Below the pieces are notes generated by a model. It saw nothing but the letters and a program-made list of their open reading frames with translations, was not told where the DNA came from and searched no databases. The position numbers and the translations under genes are program-made. Shown here one piece after another: positions 10,804 through 22,203 of a stretch of 64,000 nucleotides of DNA; position 1 is the stretch's first letter, and each line of letters starts with the position of its first letter. The stretch lies in contig NW_026944383.1 of assembly GCF_033439725.1 (NCBI RefSeq), positions 310,001 to 374,000 on the forward strand. The letters run 5' to 3'. This DNA is from Neurospora tetraspora (Eukaryota > Ascomycota > Sordariomycetes > Sordariales > Sordariaceae).

Positions 10804-12837
10804 ATGTTGTTGAGGTTACGCGGTCCCGATGGCATGCTCCGCCTGACGGTCGAGAAAGATGATACCTTTGCGGATCTTGGCCGTCAACTCCTTCCCAAGC
10901 TTCCCCCGACTGTTGACCCGAAAACAATTACACTTTCGAACCATCCGACCGGCAGCGACGCCAAGAACCTCAGCGAGGTAGCAAAGTTCAAAGTCAGCCA
11001 GATTGGACTTAACCATGGCGATCTTATCTTCGTCACATACAAGCACAATGATGCCGCGACCGACGGTCCAGGCAACGGCGAAGCCACCAAATCCAGCGTG
11101 CTGTCATCCACGAACCGCCTCAACGGCAAACCGATCCTACCTGCAGAAGACCTGCCCATCGACCCGCCTCCGCTGACATCTCCGCATGAACATATCAAGA
11201 ACCCGTGGGAAACGGTGAGGCAGTCGCCTTTGGATGATCGGCTAGACAAGCGCGACGGGAAGATCCCGAGGGGACGCGATCACAAGATGTGCCGCCACGG
11301 ACCCAAGGGCATGTGCGATTACTGCATGCCCCTTGATCCCTTTAACGCAAAGTATCTCGAGGAGAAGAAGATCAAGTACATGTCAGTACACGCATACCTC
11401 CGCAAAATCAACTCGGCGACAAACAAGCCCGAGCTTGGTGCTTCGTTTATTCCCCCGCTTGTCGAACCCTATTACAGAGTCAAGCGGGACTGTCCATCGG
11501 GCCATCCTCAATGGCCTGAAGGTATCTGCACAAAATGCCAGCCCAGCGCCATCACTCTCCAGCCCCAGCCATTCAGAATGGTGGACCACGTCGAGTTCGC
11601 GACGCCCCAGATCATCGACAAGTTCCTCAATCCCTGGCGTATGACCGGATGCCAACGGCTTGGTATCCTCTACGGCAAATATCTCGAATACGACGTTGTT
11701 CCGCTCGGCGTTAAGGCTGTCGTGGAAGCCATCTATGAACCACCGCAGGTTGACGAGATCGACGGTGTAACTCTCAACGCGTGGGAAAACGAGAAGGATG
11801 TCAACGAGGTAGCAAGACTATGCGGGCTGGAGCCTGTGGGTGTAATCTGGACGGATCTCCTCGACGCTGGCAAGGGTGACGGAAGCGCCATTTGCAAGAG
11901 ACACACCGATTCCTACTTCCTCGCAGCTCAGGAGATTTGCTTTGCGGCGAGGCTCCAGGCACAGCATCCGAAGGCTACCAAGTGGAGCGACACAGGTCGG
12001 TTCGGCTCCAACTTTGTCACCTGTGTCATCTCTGGCAACGAGGAGGGCGAAATCTCAATCTCGGCGTACCAGATGTCCAATGATGCGGTCGAGATGGTCA
12101 GGGCTGACATCATTGAACCTTCCACGGACCCCGGTCAAATGTTGGTGCGTGAAGAGGAGGAGGACGATGGCTCAGTCAGCAGGACACGATACATCCCCGA
12201 GGTGTTCTATCGCAAGATCAACGAGTACGGAGCAAATGTCCAGGAGAATGCGAAGCCTGCATTCCCGGTCGAGTATCTCTTCGTCACCTTGACCCATGGT
12301 TTCCCCGAAAGTCCGAAGCCGGTATTCACAAATGACGGCTTCCCTATCGCCAATCGCGAATTTGTTGGAGAAGCCCAGGAAGCCTCGGCAGTAGCAAAGA
12401 TTCTTAAGGTGAACCAAAAGTCCGACCAATTCGACGTTAGCAACTTCCACTTGCTCTGCTTTATCCGGCAGATGAGCGTACTGTCCAAGGTTAGTTCACC
12501 GCGTTCCTGCTTGGTCGCAGACAAAGTATTGATTCATTTTTTTTTACAGGATGAGGAGGCACTCCTTTGCCGCGTAGCAACACAACATGACCTTGCCGAC
12601 GCCTTCCAACTTCGGGCGACAGAGGGGTGGAGGACCCTGCACATGATCTTGGAATCCACTGGTGAGAGACTTCCCAAGCGCCCCAGAACTGAGGATGCTA
12701 CTTCCCCCTCGGTTGACAGATCCCACCTCAGCCACCACCCATTGATGCAAAGGAACCACAACTCGACCGATGAACCACTTGCTAAGCGTTTTGCTGCTGT
12801 CAGGCTGAACGAACATCGCCCGCCACCTCCCGAATAG
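10804..12837 (+). CDS. npl4: Npl4, Cdc48/p97 ubiquitin-processing cofactor
   Basis: Two exons, 10804-12489 and 12550-12837, giving 657 residues. Npl4 with Ufd1 recruits Cdc48 to ubiquitylated clients in ER-associated degradation and chromatin or membrane extraction. The N-terminus ([20 protein letters not shown]) is a ubiquitin-like beta-grasp domain of about 80 residues. A zinc finger region follows near residue 163 ([13 protein letters not shown]) with a second Cys set ([16 protein letters not shown]). The large NPL4/MPN-like domain then contains [20 protein letters not shown]. The intron (60 nt, GTTAGT to a T-rich tract and CAG) is a multiple of three and has no stop, so unspliced RNA would still be readable. 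Splicing restores the usual [16 protein letters not shown] join. ATG 10804 is preferred over a longer non-ATG opening. Confidence 0.95.
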   Translation: MLLRLRGPDGMLRLTVEKDDTFADLGRQLLPKLPPTVDPKTITLSNHPTGSDAKNLSEVAKFKVSQIGLNHGDLIFVTYKHNDAATDGPGNGEATKSSVLSSTNRLNGKPILPAEDLPIDPPPLTSPHEHIKNPWETVRQSPLDDRLDKRDGKIPRGRDHKMCRHGPKGMCDYCMPLDPFNAKYLEEKKIKYMSVHAYLRKINSATNKPELGASFIPPLVEPYYRVKRDCPSGHPQWPEGICTKCQPSAITLQPQPFRMVDHVEFATPQIIDKFLNPWRMTGCQRLGILYGKYLEYDVVPLGVKAVVEAIYEPPQVDEIDGVTLNAWENEKDVNEVARLCGLEPVGVIWTDLLDAGKGDGSAICKRHTDSYFLAAQEICFAARLQAQHPKATKWSDTGRFGSNFVTCVISGNEEGEISISAYQMSNDAVEMVRADIIEPSTDPGQMLVREEEEDDGSVSRTRYIPEVFYRKINEYGANVQENAKPAFPVEYLFVTLTHGFPESPKPVFTNDGFPIANREFVGEAQEASAVAKILKVNQKSDQFDVSNFHLLCFIRQMSVLSKVSSPRSCLVADKVLIHFFLQDEEALLCRVATQHDLADAFQLRATEGWRTLHMILESTGERLPKRPRTEDATSPSVDRSHLSHHPLMQRNHNSTDEPLAKRFAAVRLNEHRPPPPE

Positions 12838-13200
12838 GACTCGATGGATGTGGATTGAGGAGACGCATGGCCTTAGGATGTCACGGATAACTTCGAATGC
12901 TAGGAAGGCAACTAGAGGGTCAGGCCTTTTAACCAACGGGAACACAGGGCTTGAGGCTTCATTCACGGCGATGCTTACTCTGTCCCACATTCGTGGAATA
13001 CATGGAGAACATACAATGGACGCATTGGCGTTGATTTTGCTGCTTCGAGGGAAAATAGACATGAATTGAGCATGAACTCAGACGAACGGGGTTGTGAAAT
13101 GGAAAAGGTGTCCTAGTCTAGCATTGCAAAAGCTCCTGATTATGTTGCATTGTGGTTCTCGAACACAAGTTCTGTGCTATTTTGTCAATAACAACAAAAA
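12838..13200. other. Intergenic, npl4 3' flank to tRNA
   Basis: No coding or structured element supported. Probably the npl4 3' untranslated region and the 5' flank of the tRNA gene. Confidence 0.6.
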
Positions 13201-13271
13201 GCGCCAGTGGTTTAGTGGTAAAATCCATCGTTGCCATCGATGGGCCCCGCGTTCGATTCGCGGCTGGCGCA
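13201..13271 (+). tRNA. tRNA-Gly, anticodon GCC
   Basis: A complete intronless cloverleaf of 71 nt. Acceptor strand GCGCCAG pairs with CTGGCGC and the discriminator is A. The D arm contains TGGTTTAGTGGTA, which is also the A box. The anticodon stem CATCG/CGATG encloses loop TTGCCAT with anticodon GCC at 13233-13235. The T arm CCGCG-TTCGATT-CGCGG supplies the B box. A T-rich run just downstream (from about 13276) can serve as the RNA polymerase III terminator. Confidence 0.97.
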
Positions 13272-13637
13272 TTTCGTTTTTCTTTTGCACCTATCGCCAA
13301 CAGTGAGAGATTCTCCTCTCTCGTTAATTCAGTTTCTTCACTTTTTTTCTTTCCTGATTCTTCACATTTCAGTTGTTATTCCTTCTTTTCCTCCTTTCTC
13401 ACATTCTCCAATCGCTTTTCTTTCTCCTATCTTCACATTTTCTTCATCCACTTATCAGTCTTTTGTTTACTCGTTTCTTAACTAGCTCTTCACCCTTCTT
13501 CAATTCAATCATTCTTTACTCGGCAAGAACCACATATCGCCATATCGAATCACAAGATAATCACCCAAGACCTGCTTAGTCAAATGTTATCCCATTCACG
13601 AAATCAACTAATAACCGAGTAGACCAACAAGATCACC
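13272..13637. other. Pyrimidine-rich intergenic tract
   Basis: From about 13290 to 13530 the plus strand is strongly T/C rich, with scattered TTTC and CTTC words. Open frames here reflect base composition only. It separates the tRNA gene from the 3' end of the esterase gene. Confidence 0.6.
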
Positions 13638-15831
13638 TCATGATACCCCTCGAAGCTGCTCCAGCCGATCCCCCAACGTCTCCCAAAACCGACATCTATC
13701 CCTCTCCCCATCCCCCACCTCCTCCATCCTCGTATTTCCCAATTCCACCAGCAACCTCTTCCTCTTCTTCCGACTTCTGTTCTCCTCACCACGAGACTCC
13801 CAACTCCCCCACTCAGCACTGCCCCCCTCCCTGAACGTATTCGGATCCAACGTCCTCACAAAGCTAATCCAGTACGCCATGAACATGTTCACGATTGGTG
13901 CGTTATACGTCTTGTAAGAACTCCCGGACCCGGCCCCGAACCCGCTGATGTTGTCCGGCCCAAAAATGGCGGCCGCGTCGAAGAGGTGGGGGACGCCGAG
14001 GCCGGCGGCCTGGAGGGTAAAGTCGTGGACGTTGAAGCGGTAGGCGAAGACTTTGTTGGTTCTTTCTGTTTGGTTCTTGTTGGAATATGAAGAAAATGAA
14101 ACGAAAGCGTCGAGAAAGTTATTGGAGGGACAGATGAACGTGGCTTCCCCGTAGGCGAGGCTGGTGGTTGGATACCAGGGATTGCGGTTCGGTAAGGGAG
14201 GCAGTTGTGGGTAGAGGGAGAGGATCTGGCGCGTGTCGGAGGGGGTGAGATGGGGGTAGTTGGTGGTGAAGAAGGAGGTTAGGTCGGAGGGCGTGAGGGA
14301 GTTGTAGGCGAAGACTGATCCTTCTGTTTTTTTTTAAGGGAGGAGGGGCTTATGGTTAGTGAGGTGGTATCGAAATCAAGACTGAGCGGAATTGGGAATT
14401 TTTGGATAAACATATGAGCACACATACCATCCGTGTTGGTACCGAAAAAAATCGGAACATTCAAGAGACGACCCCTTTGAATAAGCCGGTAAGGGAGGTC
14501 TTGCAAGAAGTCACCGTCCACGCATGGAGTCCAGTAGAAAATCGGTAGGAGTGGACCATCACGGCCCGGGAAATGTTGGGCGTGATTAGCTGCTTGCAAC
14601 GAGGTGACGTCCTGGGTCCGTAAACAAGTGAGTTGCTCTTCCGGAGTGACTCCGGAACAGCCAACCTGCTGTGCTAATCGGTCGAACTGGTATTCAAGCT
14701 CTCGCACATACGGCTGTGCTGGGAAGAAGAGCGACTCGGACATGGCACCCACGAAGAGGTTGTCGTTACGGCCGCCATATGCCAATAGATGCATCACCAC
14801 AGAGCCTGCTCCTGCGGATGCACCGTGGATGACTACATGGTCGGGGTCTCCGCCAAACTGCCGATGTATGGGTCAGTCGAGAGGCCTCTGGTGATGAGTC
14901 TAGGGAGAAAATACGTGATGACATACCGTGGATATATGTTTCTTTACCCAAGTAAGCAGCATCCGCTGGTCGAGCAGGCCGACATTCAAGTCACCGTCAT
15001 CTTTCACCCTCTGGCTGGCGAGGAATCCCCACATCCCAACCCGATAGTTGAAGTCTAGCATGACGATGTTGTGGCCGGACTTCTCAACGACCTCACTTCC
15101 GTTCCAATTAGCATTAGTGAGGGCATTGTAACCTTCGGAAAGAGTCAGCAACATGTCTCTTCACTATACATCCTGATATCTTGATTCTGGGCGACTTACC
15201 GCCTCCCCCAATAAAATCCCAAACAGGTAACTTCGACTTTTCCGTAGCATTTGCCGGAGCCCACACGTTCACAAAAAGACAGTCCTCGTCCTGACCAGGA
15301 AAAGGTGCACTGACACCAGCTCCGAGACATATGGGGCCGAACTGGTCAGCCTTCTCGACGGTGTCGGTTCTCTTTGGCTCAACTGGTGCTCGCCAGCGTA
15401 GATCTCCAAGCGGAGGGGCAGCATAACGCATCCCTAGGAAAGCATTGACGCCATTGGAGAGACGTATGCCCTCGTAGCTGGTGTAAGTGAGGGTGACTAT
15501 TGGCGGTGGGGGTCCATTGTGCTCCTTTTAAGATATTTTGTGGTTGATTAATTCTGGAACAATCAAGTGGTGGAGTGGTCTGGCTTGGAGGATTAACTAT
15601 ACTTACCTTTCCGTCTCGAAGAGTAATGGAAGTGAGCAAAGCGCCAGCAATGACGAATGCAGTCAAGATTATCGATAAAAGTAGAGCGATGGGTTGCCTT
15701 TGCGAAGGATGAAGCCATGATGCTTTCGCGGCCACCTCGGAGTTTGGCTCTCTTGGTGCGGTGTAACTCGCCTGATGTGTAACAAGCAATGGTGCTCGTT
15801 CATCGGCGTATTCCTCGCGAGATCTGGTCAT
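13638..15831 (-). CDS. Type II membrane-anchored carboxylesterase (type B family)
   Basis: Five exons on the minus strand: 15831-15607, 15524-15200, 15132-14927, 14857-14428 and 14323-13638, summing to 623 residues with consistent phases. It is an alpha/beta-hydrolase of the carboxylesterase B/cholinesterase family. Visible motifs are GMRYAAPPLGDLRWRAP, the EDCLFVNVWAP signature, the oxyanion-loop region ending IGGGGYN, and the nucleophile elbow HGASAGAGS (GxSxG, Ser catalytic). An uninterrupted hydrophobic helix near residues 49-70 (IALLLSIILTAFVIAGALL) follows a charged cytosolic head, so the enzyme is probably a type II membrane protein with a lumenal or extracellular catalytic domain. NATE and NGSE sequons fit glycosylation. 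The exon 2 acceptor could also lie three bases downstream. Substrate unknown. Confidence 0.88.
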
Positions 15832-16606
15832 CGTAGCATAGGACTACGCGCCATCTTTCAGTTACCGAATAAGTACGGGTCAAAAGACTGGGCTGCTTAA
15901 CATGAGATGCCCGACGAGGGTGGTCATAACAGTAAGGGAATGGGCGGGGTATCAGGAAGTTTATATACTGTGTCGGGATAGGCGAACCACGAGGCGATCT
16001 GCGTGTCTAAGGCGGCCACCAGCACTCGGAAGCTATAGGGTGATCATGAGATGAATCGCCAGTATCGGCATGTTTAATTGCTTCATGGTACAACTCAAGA
16101 TATATAGGAACAAAAAAGCAAAGGAAAAGCAAGAAGAAATAGGGCGTTGCTGTTTGCGTCTGGCCTGCCTGTACGGAGTCGCCAATCGTTGAACTGGGAG
16201 AATCAGCGGCCAAGGTATCTGTTAGATAACGAGTTCAGAAGGGCTCAGTCAATTCGTAATCTCAAATGGTAAAGCCAATGCGACGGCAATGCGGATGAGG
16301 AAATTCCATGGTGTTTCGATAGATGCCGTTGTACTTAGAATTGTGTGATGTAAAGTTCAAGATCGGATGGTGCAAGTGCACTCAATGGCGGCGGGACGGC
16401 ACTCAATATTCTCCACCAATTTTTTGTAGCAGCAACCAAAACCTGCACCAAACATCACCCCCTCCAACAACGGACGTCAACATCACAGCACAACCTCACC
16501 TTTTCGTCAAATTCAAGTAGAACATTCGCAAGAACTCTTCGACTACTACAAAACTGATAACTCACCGAACCGAGACTCACAAATCTACTTTACCCACCAC
16601 CCAAAA
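15832..16606. other. Divergent intergenic region, esterase and G-patch gene
   Basis: Promoter space for two genes reading away from each other. No repeat, RNA gene or supported open frame. The 100 bases before 16607 are C/A-rich, typical of a fungal 5' leader. Confidence 0.55.
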
Positions 16607-17833
16607 ATGTCATCAACAACCAAAGACCCCTCCACCACCGCCGGCGCCGGCGCCGACTCCGACTCCGAAGACGACTACATGAAAATGACTTTCACCGACG
16701 AACCCTCCTCCACCACAACAACCTCCAGCAAAAGTGGAAAAAAGCCCATCGAGACCTCCCTCCAGCGCCGCCTCCGTCTCCAACGCGAAGGTGAGATCCG
16801 CGGCCGCGTCAAATCCAAAGCCGAGCTCGCAGCCGAGGAGGAAGCCCGTCGGGAAGCCGCGCTGTCGACCTCTCTGTTTAGCAAAGTCATTGGCCCCCCT
16901 TCATCAACAACAACACCATCTTCCACTTCCCCTTCGTCAGCAGCACCACCCCTTCCTACAGCAACAACAACAAAAAGCAAAGGACTAGCAATGATGGCCA
17001 AAATGGGTTTCGTCCCCGGCAGTGCTCTAGGCGCTGGCGCCAAGTCTGGTACCTCAAGTGACGCTCGGACGGAGCCCATCAAAATCAGCATCAAGGACGG
17101 GCGCGAGGGTATCGGGCTGGAGAGCGAGCGGAAGCGCAAGCTGCGGGAGGCGGCGGAGGCGGCCGGGGAGATGGCCAAGAAGGCGAGGGTGGATGAGGAA
17201 GGGTATCGTGAAAGGGTGAGGAGGGAGAGGGAGGAGGCGAGGCTAGAGAGGCAGGTGGTTGCTGCGCAGAAGGTGGCGGAGGGGATGGATGAGGATTATG
17301 AGAATGAGGTGGGTGGTTGCGGTGAAAAGGGCGGTGGTGAGGGGGAAGTGCAGAAAAGTGAGGAGCGGGATGATGACGATGGCGGTGATTCTCAAGAAAG
17401 GAGGAGGAAAACTCGTACCAACTCATCCCGGCCACTTCGCTCCATCCCCGTCGTCTACCGCGGCCTCGTCCGCTCCCGTGAGGAGGCCGAGCGCGAGCGT
17501 AGGATGCGGTATGACCTGGAGCAGAGCAGCTTACTCTCCTCCACGCGATTGCCTACGTATGTCGATGACGAGCTGGATATGGACGACAAGCATGCTCTGG
17601 GTAAGGATACTACTACCGTTCATAAGCCATGGAACACGTACGTAATGGCGGAGGATCTCGACGAAGAGGATCCGGAACTGGACGAGTTCAACGCTCTTAG
17701 CCCTGATGAGCGGTTACGGCGCTTGGTGCAGTACATGCGCGACAAGCATCACTATTGCTTCTGGTGTAAGGCTAAGTATGATGATGCCGAGATGGATGGA
17801 TGTCCTGGGTTGACGGAGGAGGAACATGATTGA
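16607..17833 (+). CDS. G-patch domain protein, GPATCH11-like (DUF4187)
   Basis: A single exon of 408 residues. The acidic N-terminus (DSDSEDDYMKMTF) leads to a helical basic region and then a G-patch-like motif at about residues 124-145 (KGLAMMAKMGFVPGSALGAG), followed by IKDGREGIGLESERKRKLRE. A long charged coiled-coil region follows. The C-terminus is a DUF4187 block with a Cys pair (HHYCFWCKAKYDDAEMDGCPG). This order (acidic head, G-patch, charged helix, DUF4187) matches the GPATCH11/CCDC75 family of nuclear RNA-binding proteins, some of which stimulate DEAH helicases; the fungal function is not established here. Low-complexity Ser/Thr and Gly/Glu segments separate the domains. Confidence 0.88.
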   Translation: MSSTTKDPSTTAGAGADSDSEDDYMKMTFTDEPSSTTTTSSKSGKKPIETSLQRRLRLQREGEIRGRVKSKAELAAEEEARREAALSTSLFSKVIGPPSSTTTPSSTSPSSAAPPLPTATTTKSKGLAMMAKMGFVPGSALGAGAKSGTSSDARTEPIKISIKDGREGIGLESERKRKLREAAEAAGEMAKKARVDEEGYRERVRREREEARLERQVVAAQKVAEGMDEDYENEVGGCGEKGGGEGEVQKSEERDDDDGGDSQERRRKTRTNSSRPLRSIPVVYRGLVRSREEAERERRMRYDLEQSSLLSSTRLPTYVDDELDMDDKHALGKDTTTVHKPWNTYVMAEDLDEEDPELDEFNALSPDERLRRLVQYMRDKHHYCFWCKAKYDDAEMDGCPGLTEEEHD

Positions 17834-18375
17834 AGAGGTTGCACACGTGGTTTTATCCCGTCTTGCAATGCCATCGAGCAAGTTGATGCTATGCACAGCA
17901 CCATACAGCAATAGATTCATGTCTCTTTCTCTGCTCAAAACACGCACCACACATACATTGCCGAAATATTTTCAACAGTTGTGATGATGAAAAGTGGGGT
18001 ACGTGCTTTGAAGAGAGAAAAGGATAAAAAAAAAGCTACTACATATGGGGTACTATCGCACACCTGACACCGTAGAAGATTGAATGATTAGATAGGATGA
18101 AAATTTCGTCCTGTACACATATCAACAACATCTAAACAGCAAAGAAAGAAGAAAATGTTCCAAGCAAATGAACAAACAAGAACTAACACCGATTCCTTTT
18201 CCCGCTTATAGAGACATCCACATGGATCTAGATCCAAAACCTTTCCACAACCAAACGCCCTTTTTATGAGTTGTTGAAAATGACTTTTGACACCCCCCAT
18301 GCGTGATTTTTCTTTTTTGAACACGTCTTCAAAAGGTAGAAAGAAAAACAATCAAACAGAATGGTATCATGTCAT
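17834..18375. other. Convergent intergenic region
   Basis: Lies between the 3' ends of the G-patch gene (+) and the carbamoyl-phosphate synthase gene (-). A and T runs suit 3' untranslated sequence. No gene seen. Confidence 0.6.
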
Positions 18376-21300
18376 TTACAAAGGCTTGCCGCCAATGAAC
18401 TCGGACCACCTGAGGACCTCAGAGGGGATACCCTCGGGGCGGGGCAGCTTCTCGGCCATGCACTGGGCGAAAAGCATAGCGGTCTAGGGGAGGAAGAAAA
18501 CGTTAGCTTTCAGTCACCGGGAAATGAAGGGTCAGTAGTGAAGCTTACCTGGGGCTCCATGAAGAGAGGAACGCCGAAGTCGACGGCGTTACGACGCATG
18601 ACGTAGTCAACATCGAAGATGGTCTTGCCACGGGCCTGGGCAAGGTTGAAGACACCACGGATGTTGTTCTTGGCGAAGACCTCACGAAGGGCACGCTTGT
18701 CATCGGTGGGGAAGGCAATGACCTCGACGTCAATCTTGGTCTTGGCAGAGGACTCGAGGAACTGCTTGACCTCGTTGTCGGCGGCGTAGAGCTTGTAGCC
18801 AAGAGGGCTGAGGTAGTCGACGATGGTGGGCAACCAGCTCTTGCTGAGGTCACCACCGAAGAGGAGACCCTCACCGGGCTCGGGAACGCGGAAGTTCATG
18901 GCGGACTGGAGAGAAGCCCAGTAGGCATCGACGAGATCCTTGCCGAAGCAGGCCATCTCACCGGTAGAGGACATCTCGACGCCGAGGAAGGGGTCGGCAC
19001 CAGCAAGACGGGTCCAGGAGAACTGGGGAACCTTGGTGGCGACGTAGTCACGCTTGACAGCCATGAGATCAGTGGGCTCGGGGACGTTCTTGCCAACAAG
19101 GGCCTTGGTAGCAGCGTCGATGAAGTTGACGCCGAGGACCTTGGAAACGAAGGGGAACGAACGAGAGGCACGGAGGTTGCACTCGATGACCTTGAGGGCC
19201 GGGAGGCCACCCTCGGGATCATCAGCCTTGATGATCTGCATGTTGAAGGGACCAGTGATCCTCCAGGCCTTGGCGACCTTCTGGGCGATCTCCTTGACGC
19301 GGTCCATGGTGGTCTGGTCAAGGTTGGCGGGAGGGAGGACGAGGGTGGCATCACCGGAGTGAACACCAGCCTGCTCAACGTGCTCAGAGACGGCGTGGAG
19401 GATGAGGTTACCCTCAGAGGCAACACCATCAACATCAATCTCCTGGGCGCCCTCGATGAACTTGGTGATAACAACGGGGTGCTCGGGAGAAACGTTGGCG
19501 GCAGCCTCAAGCTTGTCCTTGAGATCCTCCTTGCTGCGGATGACGGTCATGGCAGCACCGGAGAGGACGTAAGAGGGACGGACAAGGACGGGGTAGCCAA
19601 CCTCCTCAGCGAACTTCTCAGCAGCCTCGACGGAGGTGAGCTCCTTCCAGGCGGGCTGATCAACGCCAATGCTGTCGAGGATCTCAGAGAACTTCTGTCT
19701 GTCCTCAGCACGGTCGATATCGCGGGGATCAGTGCCGAGAACGCGGGCCTTGCCAGTCTCCTGGAGACGGAGGGCAATGTTCTGAGGAAGCTGGCCACCG
19801 ACAGAGACGACAACACCAGAGGCGCTCTCGAGCTCATAGATATCCATGACACGCTCGTAGCTAAGCTCCTCGAAGTAAAGCTTATCAGCGGTATCGAAAT
19901 CGGTAGAGTAGGTCTCGGGGTTGTAGTTGATCATGACGGTCTTCTCGCCCATAGCCCTCAGGGCCTGGGTGGCGCTGACAGCGCACCAATCGAACTCGAC
20001 CGAGGAACCGATACGGTAGACACCGCTGCCGAGAATGACAGTACCCTTATCCTCGAAGGTGACGTCGTGGGAAGAGGCGTTGTAAGTGGTGTAGAGGTAG
20101 TTGGTGTCAGCAGGGAACTCGGCGGCCAGAGTATCGATCTTCTTAACCCAGGGCCTGATACCGAACTCCTTTCTGGCAGCGCGGACAAGGTCCTCAGTGC
20201 TGTTGACAGCCACGGCGATCTGCTTATCGGAGAAACCGAGCTTCTTGGCCTTGAGGATGTGCTCCTTCTTGAGGGCCTCGAGGCTGCCAAGCTGTTGCAT
20301 CTCCTTCTGGCAGTCAACGATGTTCTGGAGCTTGTAGAGGAACCACTTGTCGATCTTGGTCAGATCATGGATCTTGTCAACAGTGTAGTTCTCGTGGAGC
20401 ATAGCCTGACCAACAGCCAACCAGCGGCGGTCGGTAGGGTTCTGGAGCTCGAAGTCGAGATCCTCGAACTTGTCACCCTGGAAACCGACGAAGCGGGGGT
20501 CAACCTGACGGATAGCCTTCTGGAAAGACTCCTCGAAGGTACGGCCGATAGCCATGACCTCACCAACCGACTTCATGGCAGAGCCAATGTCGCGCTTGAC
20601 GTGCTGGAACTTGGACAGATCCCACCTGGGAATCTTGGTGACGATGTAGTCAAGAGAAGGCTCGAAGTTGGCGGTGGTGGTCTTGGTGACAGCGTTGGGG
20701 AGCTCGGGAAGGCTGTGGCCGAGACCGATCTTGGCGGCAGTGTAGGCCAGGGGGTAGCCGGTAGCCTTGGAGGCGAGGGCAGACGAGCGGGAAAGACGGG
20801 CGTTGACCTCAATGACACGGTAGTCCAAGCCATCGGGCTGGAGAGCGTACTGGACGTTGCATTCACCAACGACGCCCAAGTGACGGACGATCTTGATGGC
20901 AGCGGAACGGAGCATGTGATACTCCTCGTCGCTGAGGGTCTGGGAAGGAGCAACGACGATAGAGTCACCAGTGTGGATACCGAGGGGGTCGAAGTTCTCC
21001 ATGTTGCACACAGTAATGCAGTTGTTGTTGGCATCACGGACGACCTCGTACTCAACCTCCTTCCAGCCCTTGAGGGACTTCTCGACCAAGATCTGGGGGG
21101 AGAGGGTGAGGGAGCGAGCAGCCATGTTGCGGAGCTCCTCCTCGTTGTGGGCGAAACCGGAACCGAGACCACCAAGGGCGTAGGCAGCGCGGACGATGAT
21201 GGGGTAGCCAATCTTGTTGGCAGCGTCGAGGGCCTCATCGACGGTGTTAACGGCGATGGACTTGGCAATGGGGATGTTGATCTCCTCAAGGGCCTTGGCG

Positions 21301-22041
21301 AAGAGATCTCTGTCCTCAGAAACCTCCAGTGTCCTGACACTGGTACCGAGAACCTTGACACCGTACTTCTCGAAGAGGCCAAGCTTCTGCATCTGGACAC
21401 CCAAGTTGAGGGCGGTCTGACCACCGAAGGACAGGAAGATACCATCGGGCTTCTCCCTCTGGATGACGTACTCGACGTACTCGGGGGTGACGGGGAGGTA
21501 GTAGACCTCGTCGGCGAGGGAGTGGTTGGTCTGGATGGTAGCGATGTTGGGGTTGATCAGCACGGAAGCAACACCGGCCTCCTTAAGGGCCTTGAGCGCC
21601 TGAGAACCTGGATGAGTAGAGGAGGGTCAGCACTGTTGTTTGTTTGTTTGTTTGTTTGTTTGTGTGTCTAGTATCACTGAGTCACCAAGATATAGACATA
21701 CCGGAGTAGTCGAACTCGCCGGCCTGGCCAATGGCAAGACCACCGGAGCCGATAACAAGCACCTTCTTGACGTCGACATGGTCGCGGGGCTTGACGACGC
21801 CGCTCTGGATATAAGCCTTTGCGTCGGGGGCGGGCTGGCTGGCAGCAGCCGCGGCAGCGGAGGCAGAGAGCCACCTCTTCTGGGAGGACAGCCTCTGGGC
21901 GGCGTTGGCCTGTGTCTGGAAGATGGAGGTGTTCTGGGCGCCGGAGGTGAAAGCCCTCAGTTGGGACGCCTGGACGGGGACCCGCCGACCATGGCGGAGG
22001 AGAGCAGGAGCTCGGCCAGCCTTGTGCACGGTCGACAGCAT
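18376..22041 (-). CDS. arg-3: Arginine-specific carbamoyl-phosphate synthase, large chain (mitochondrial)
   Basis: Three exons: 22041-21702, 21607-18549 and 18483-18376, giving 1168 residues, as expected for fungal CPS-A large chains. It makes carbamoyl phosphate from bicarbonate, ATP and ammonia channelled from the small glutaminase chain, feeding citrulline and arginine synthesis. The first 60-70 residues are Arg/Ser/Ala rich without acids (MLSTVHKAGRAPALLRHGRR), a mitochondrial presequence. Two homologous ATP-grasp halves follow; the first opens VLVIGSGGLAIGQAGEFDYSG and includes FLSFGGQTALNLG, and the second includes VVSVGGQLPQNIALRLQETG and RPSYVLSGAAMTV. A C-terminal MGS-like allosteric domain carries AFPTDDKRALREVFAKNNIRGVFNL-type sequence. 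Intron 1 (94 nt) contains a TTTG tandem run and intron 2 is 65 nt. Codon use is strongly C/G-ending, fitting high expression. Confidence 0.96.
21637..21662 (+). repeat. arg-3: TTTG tandem repeat inside arg-3 intron 1
   Basis: Six or so copies of TTTG on the plus strand, CAAA on the transcribed sense. They lie between the donor and the branch/acceptor region of the 94-nt intron, so copy-number changes would alter intron length without touching coding sequence. Confidence 0.9.
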
Positions 22042-22184
22042 TATGTCCGATTGTGGGGAGGTGTTTGTAGAAGGGAATAAAGAAAGACTAAGAAATTGAA
22101 GGTCTCGTGAGGGCGGCGGGGGGGCCGATGTCTTGTATATCAACAAACAAGTCCTGACAGGGAGCTGCTAACCCCGGATCCTGA

Positions 22185-22203
22185 CCAATTGACCAATTGA
22201 CTC
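22185..22203 (-). promoter_or_regulatory. arg-3: Two CCAAT boxes abutting a TGACTC motif upstream of arg-3
   Basis: CCAAT occurs at 22185-22189 and again at 22193-22197. The motif TGACTC follows directly at 22198-22203, roughly 145-160 bp upstream of the arg-3 start codon. TGACTC is the core of the GCN4/CPC-1 general amino acid control element, and CCAAT is the HAP-type complex site. arg-3-type genes are known targets of cross-pathway control, so function is plausible. Occupancy is inferred, not shown. Confidence 0.65.

Noticed and set aside
13290-13530. Several Ser/Phe-rich open frames after the tRNA gene
   Set aside because: A polypyrimidine tract yields Ser/Phe/Leu-rich frames by composition alone.
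19359-21671. 770-codon open frame on the plus strand opposite arg-3
   Set aside because: Exact antisense to the second exon of a clear carbamoyl-phosphate synthase. The composition (Leu/Val/Asp/Gly-rich, no domains) is what the C/G-ending codon bias of the real gene produces on the other strand.
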